7,843 nt of DNA, taken from positions 1-7,843 of the forward strand of contig DAOTYI010000064.1 of the NCBI GenBank assembly GCA_034434895.1, in the 5' to 3' direction. The stretch is from DAOTXL01 sp034434895 (GTDB taxonomy: Bacteria; Chloroflexota; Anaerolineae; JAAYZQ01). This document shows positions 6,475 to 7,843 of the stretch, in pieces (the first letter of the stretch is position 1; the number at the start of each line of letters is the position of its first letter). Below the pieces are notes generated by a model. That model saw only the letters and a list, made by a program, of their open reading frames with translations, did no database searches and had not been told where the DNA came from. Both the position numbers and the translations under genes were made by a program.

Positions 6475-7677
6475 CTACTGAGCCCAACCGTCGGCCAGGC
6501 CCAGCAGCAGGCGCCGCAGAAATTCCAGGGCCAGGGTTGTCGTCCAGACCCGGGCGCGGTCGTCATGGCCACGGAAACGGGTCTGGCGCACCTCGGCGCC
6601 GTTTTCCAGAGCCACTGCCACCCACGGCCTGTCGGTCTCATGGCCCAGCACCGCCAGGCCGTGCGAGGCGGCCCCGAGCTGCCGCACCGCCTGGGCCAGG
6701 GCTACGGCCCCAGCCTCACCGCTGACCTGCGTCTGTTCCAGATGCAGGAGTCGGGCCAGGGCCGGGCCGTCTGCGGCCACGACCCCTCCCCGGAAGATGT
6801 CAGCATAGGCACCCAGGCGGCGGCTGATGTCGCCCTGGGTGATCGTTTCGGCCACGGCCAGCGTCGCGCCACGCCCGCGCAGCAGGTCGGCAATGACGGC
6901 CTCCAGGGTCACATCGCCGGTGGCGTAGATGGCTGCCCCCAGCCGTTGACGGATGCGCGCCTCCCAGTCGGCCAGCAGCGCCTCGGCCTCGGCCTGGGTG
7001 GCGGCCTTGGCCACGATCCGCACATCGGTCTGGCCGGGATGGGCCGACAGGCCGACGGTGGGGTTGGCCGAGGTCTCCAGATCGGCCAGGGCCTGGTCAA
7101 TACGGCTCTCACCCACAGCCACGGTGCGCAGGATGCGGGCGACGATCACCGGGTGTTGCCCCAGCCGCCTTTGCAGGTAGGGCAGCACGGTGTGCTCCAT
7201 CAGATAGCGCATCTCGTGGGGCACGCCCGGCAGGGTGATGAGGGTGCCCCGCCTGTCCTCGACGATAAAGCCGGGGGCCGTGCCCACCGGATTCTCGATG
7301 GGGATGCAGCCTTCAGGCAGGCAGGCCTGACGGCGGTTGTTCTCGGTCATGCGGACACCGGCGCGGTTGAAAAAGGCCTCGATCTGGGCCAGCAGGTTGG
7401 GATGCAACACCAACGGCCGGCCGGTGACGCGGGCCACGGCCTGGCGGGTCACATCGTCCACCGTCGGGCCCAGGCCGCCGGTGACGAGGACCAGATCGGC
7501 GCGGGCCAGCGCCTGTTCGAGCGCCTGGGCGATGCGACCCTCGTTGTCGCCTACGGTGGTGCGGAAATGGAGATCAATGCCCAGGTCGCGCAACTGGCGG
7601 GCCAGGTAGGTCGCGTTGGTGTCGTCAATCTGACCCAGCAGCAGTTCGGTGCCGGTGGTGACGATCTCGGCGCGCAT
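6475..7677 (-). CDS. cinA: CinA-like protein with degenerate deamidase domain
   Basis: 400 aa, the usual two-domain CinA length. N-terminal MoCF-like domain (COG1058, ADP-ribose pyrophosphatase in characterised members), about 1-170, is canonical: GTELLLGQIDDTNATYLA 9-26, TGGLGPTVDDVTRQA 66-80, NPVGTAPGF 129-137, LPGVPHEM 149-156. The middle region (about 170-255) is ordinary. The C-terminal domain (about 256-395), in CinA and PncC an NMN deamidase making nicotinate mononucleotide for NAD recycling, is recognisable by AVAETITQG (274-282), GGVVA (297-301) and the closing R-x-F-x-G plus R pattern (367-375). Its signature residues are lost: the AESCTGG serine is Thr278, and the Tyr and Lys of GGVVAYSNEAK are Ala302 and Leu307. 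The downstream Gly-Pro-rich motif is also gone. I infer an active pyrophosphatase half and a probably inactive deamidase half. Start: of two adjacent ATGs (7680, 7677) the second gives the family N-terminus and a better spacing to AGAGG. First gene of the probable cinA-polA-argS unit. Confidence 0.93.
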   Translation of the reverse strand: MRAEIVTTGTELLLGQIDDTNATYLARQLRDLGIDLHFRTTVGDNEGRIAQALEQALARADLVLVTGGLGPTVDDVTRQAVARVTGRPLVLHPNLLAQIEAFFNRAGVRMTENNRRQACLPEGCIPIENPVGTAPGFIVEDRRGTLITLPGVPHEMRYLMEHTVLPYLQRRLGQHPVIVARILRTVAVGESRIDQALADLETSANPTVGLSAHPGQTDVRIVAKAATQAEAEALLADWEARIRQRLGAAIYATGDVTLEAVIADLLRGRGATLAVAETITQGDISRRLGAYADIFRGGVVAADGPALARLLHLEQTQVSGEAGAVALAQAVRQLGAASHGLAVLGHETDRPWVAVALENGAEVRQTRFRGHDDRARVWTTTLALEFLRRLLLGLADGWAQ

Positions 7678-7681
7678 CATG

Positions 7682-7686
7682 CCTCT
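7682..7686 (-). promoter_or_regulatory. Ribosome-binding site of cinA
   Basis: Minus-strand AGAGG lies 1 nt before the ATG at 7680 and 4 nt before the ATG at 7677. The spacing favours the second ATG, which also gives the family-typical N-terminus MRAEI. Confidence 0.55.
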
Positions 7687-7700
7687 TTGAGTTTCTGGTC

Positions 7701-7729
7701 AGTGTAGGGCAACTGCGAGCAGTTGCCCA
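7701..7729 (-). promoter_or_regulatory. Candidate cinA promoter spanning the palindrome
   Basis: On the minus strand TGGGCA (7729-7724, 4 of 6 to the -35 consensus) and TACACT (7706-7701, 4 of 6 to the -10 consensus) are separated by exactly 17 bp. The -10 box is identical to that of the 140-aa gene. The spacer and part of the -35 box consist of the 22-bp palindrome, so a protein bound to it would sit on the promoter. The predicted leader is short, roughly 15-20 nt. Confidence 0.35.
7707..7728. repeat. 22-bp perfect palindrome, copy 1 (upstream of cinA)
   Basis: Arms GGGCAACTG (7707-7715) and CAGTTGCCC (7720-7728) flank the loop CGAG. It differs from the copy at 6419-6440 by one loop base only, while the flanks of the two copies are unrelated. 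It ends 29 bp before the cinA ATG at 7677. Confidence 0.85.
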
Positions 7730-7744
7730 TACGCATCAAGTTAA

Positions 7745-7758
7745 GCGACTCAAGTCGC
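7745..7758. repeat. Palindrome with arms GCGACT / AGTCGC
   Basis: Perfect 6-bp arms (7745-7750 and 7753-7758) around CA, or 5-bp arms with a 4-base TCAA loop. It lies 16 bp beyond the 22-bp palindrome and opens a run of palindromes reaching towards the window end. Confidence 0.6.
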
Positions 7759-7767
7759 ACCTCAGGG

Positions 7768-7781
7768 GCCTGCGGCCAGGC
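7768..7781. repeat. Palindrome with arms GCCTG / CAGGC
   Basis: Five-bp arms (7768-7772 and 7777-7781) around the loop CGGC. An alternative pairing is GGCC (7767-7770) with GGCC (7774-7777) around TGC. It overlaps the next palindrome by 4 bp, so the two hairpins cannot fully form together. Confidence 0.5.
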
Positions 7782-7801
7782 GTCCACCTGCGTGGACGCC
7801 T
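7778..7801. repeat. 24-bp palindrome, loop CTGC
   Basis: Perfect 10-bp arms AGGCGTCCAC (7778-7787) and GTGGACGCCT (7792-7801) around the loop CTGC. It is the strongest hairpin of the cluster and directly abuts the next palindrome. No T-run follows on either strand, so an ordinary intrinsic terminator is unlikely. Confidence 0.85.
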
Positions 7802-7821
7802 CCGTCCGCGCAGGCGGACGG
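7802..7821. repeat. 20-bp palindrome, loop GCAG
   Basis: Perfect 8-bp arms CCGTCCGC (7802-7809) and GCGGACGG (7814-7821) around the loop GCAG. Read on the other strand its loop is CTGC, as in the neighbour at 7778-7801, and 16 of 20 aligned positions agree. The differences fall in paired positions, so the two are diverged copies in opposite orientation. Confidence 0.85.
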
Positions 7822-7843
7822 CCGGGTAGCCGAAGGCATTGCC

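Larger units (their letters stand above)
7729..7843. other. Palindrome-rich intergenic DNA upstream of cinA, running off the window
   Basis: I see no coding frame of substance in this stretch. It holds four successive palindromes (7745-7758, 7768-7781, 7778-7801, 7802-7821), then CGGC/GCCG arms around 6 bases (7819-7832), which compete with the preceding hairpin, and GGCATTGCC (7835-7843), itself a small inverted repeat that may be half of a further element cut by the edge. With the 22-bp palindrome at 7707-7728, most of the last 137 bp is in some inverted repeat. Confidence 0.7.

Noticed and set aside
6402..6641. 80-residue N-terminal extension of the polA frame starting at 6641
   Set aside because: It overlaps the end of cinA, is Trp/Arg/Pro-rich with no family similarity, and the ATG at 6401 has a strong ribosome-binding site and gives the exact Pol I N-terminus.
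6475..7677. cinA as a pseudogene
   Set aside because: The frame is intact over the full family length, the N-terminal motifs are perfect, and the C-terminal domain keeps its fold-type sequence; only catalytic residues of one domain are changed.
6565..7707. Plus-strand open frame (380 codons) opposite cinA
   Set aside because: Gly/Gln/His-rich shadow; the minus-strand frame carries unmistakable CinA motifs.
7707..7843. CRISPR array
   Set aside because: The repeats are palindromes of different sequence and length that abut or overlap; there is no recurring direct repeat with spacers of uniform length.

Overview
The window is about 65% GC by eye and gene-dense. It reads as a chromosomal piece of a bacterium, most likely a Chloroflexota member (Anaerolineae/Caldilineae-like). 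That assignment is an inference from the style of the ArgRS, Pol I and CinA proteins and from a sensor module I remember from that phylum. No rRNA or other marker is present to fix it.

Layout from left to right: (1) 1-1371, minus strand: the N-terminal 457 residues of a large membrane sensor protein (about eight transmembrane helices, then an outside beta-rich domain), cut off by the window edge. (2) 1372-1467: a 96-bp divergent intergenic region with a good sigma70-type promoter for the rightward gene. (3) 1468-1890, plus strand: a 140-residue protein of unknown function that looks internally duplicated. (4) 1891-3594, minus: argS. (5) 3591-6401, minus: polA, overlapping argS by 4 bp. (6) 6475-7677, minus: cinA. 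(7) 7678-7843: intergenic DNA packed with perfect short palindromes.

The leftward block cinA-polA-argS looks like one transcription unit: a nucleotide-clean-up enzyme, DNA polymerase I and arginyl-tRNA synthetase. The polA/argS junction is an ATGA overlap and suggests translational coupling. The block meets the rightward 140-aa gene tail to tail with no base between the two stop codons.

The most unusual material is non-coding. A 22-bp perfect palindrome (9-bp arms, 4-base loop) occurs just upstream of both cinA and polA, differing only in one loop base. Upstream of cinA it is followed by a run of further palindromes, most drawable with 4-base loops, two of which are diverged inverted copies of each other with compensating arm changes. 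In the proteins, three departures stand out: the C-terminal (NMN deamidase) half of CinA has lost its signature residues, the ArgRS HIGH motif reads HVGF, and Pol I carries a QLPLF sequence, a perfect-looking sliding-clamp-binding motif, in the linker after its 5' nuclease. No CRISPR array, insertion sequence, tRNA or rRNA was seen.
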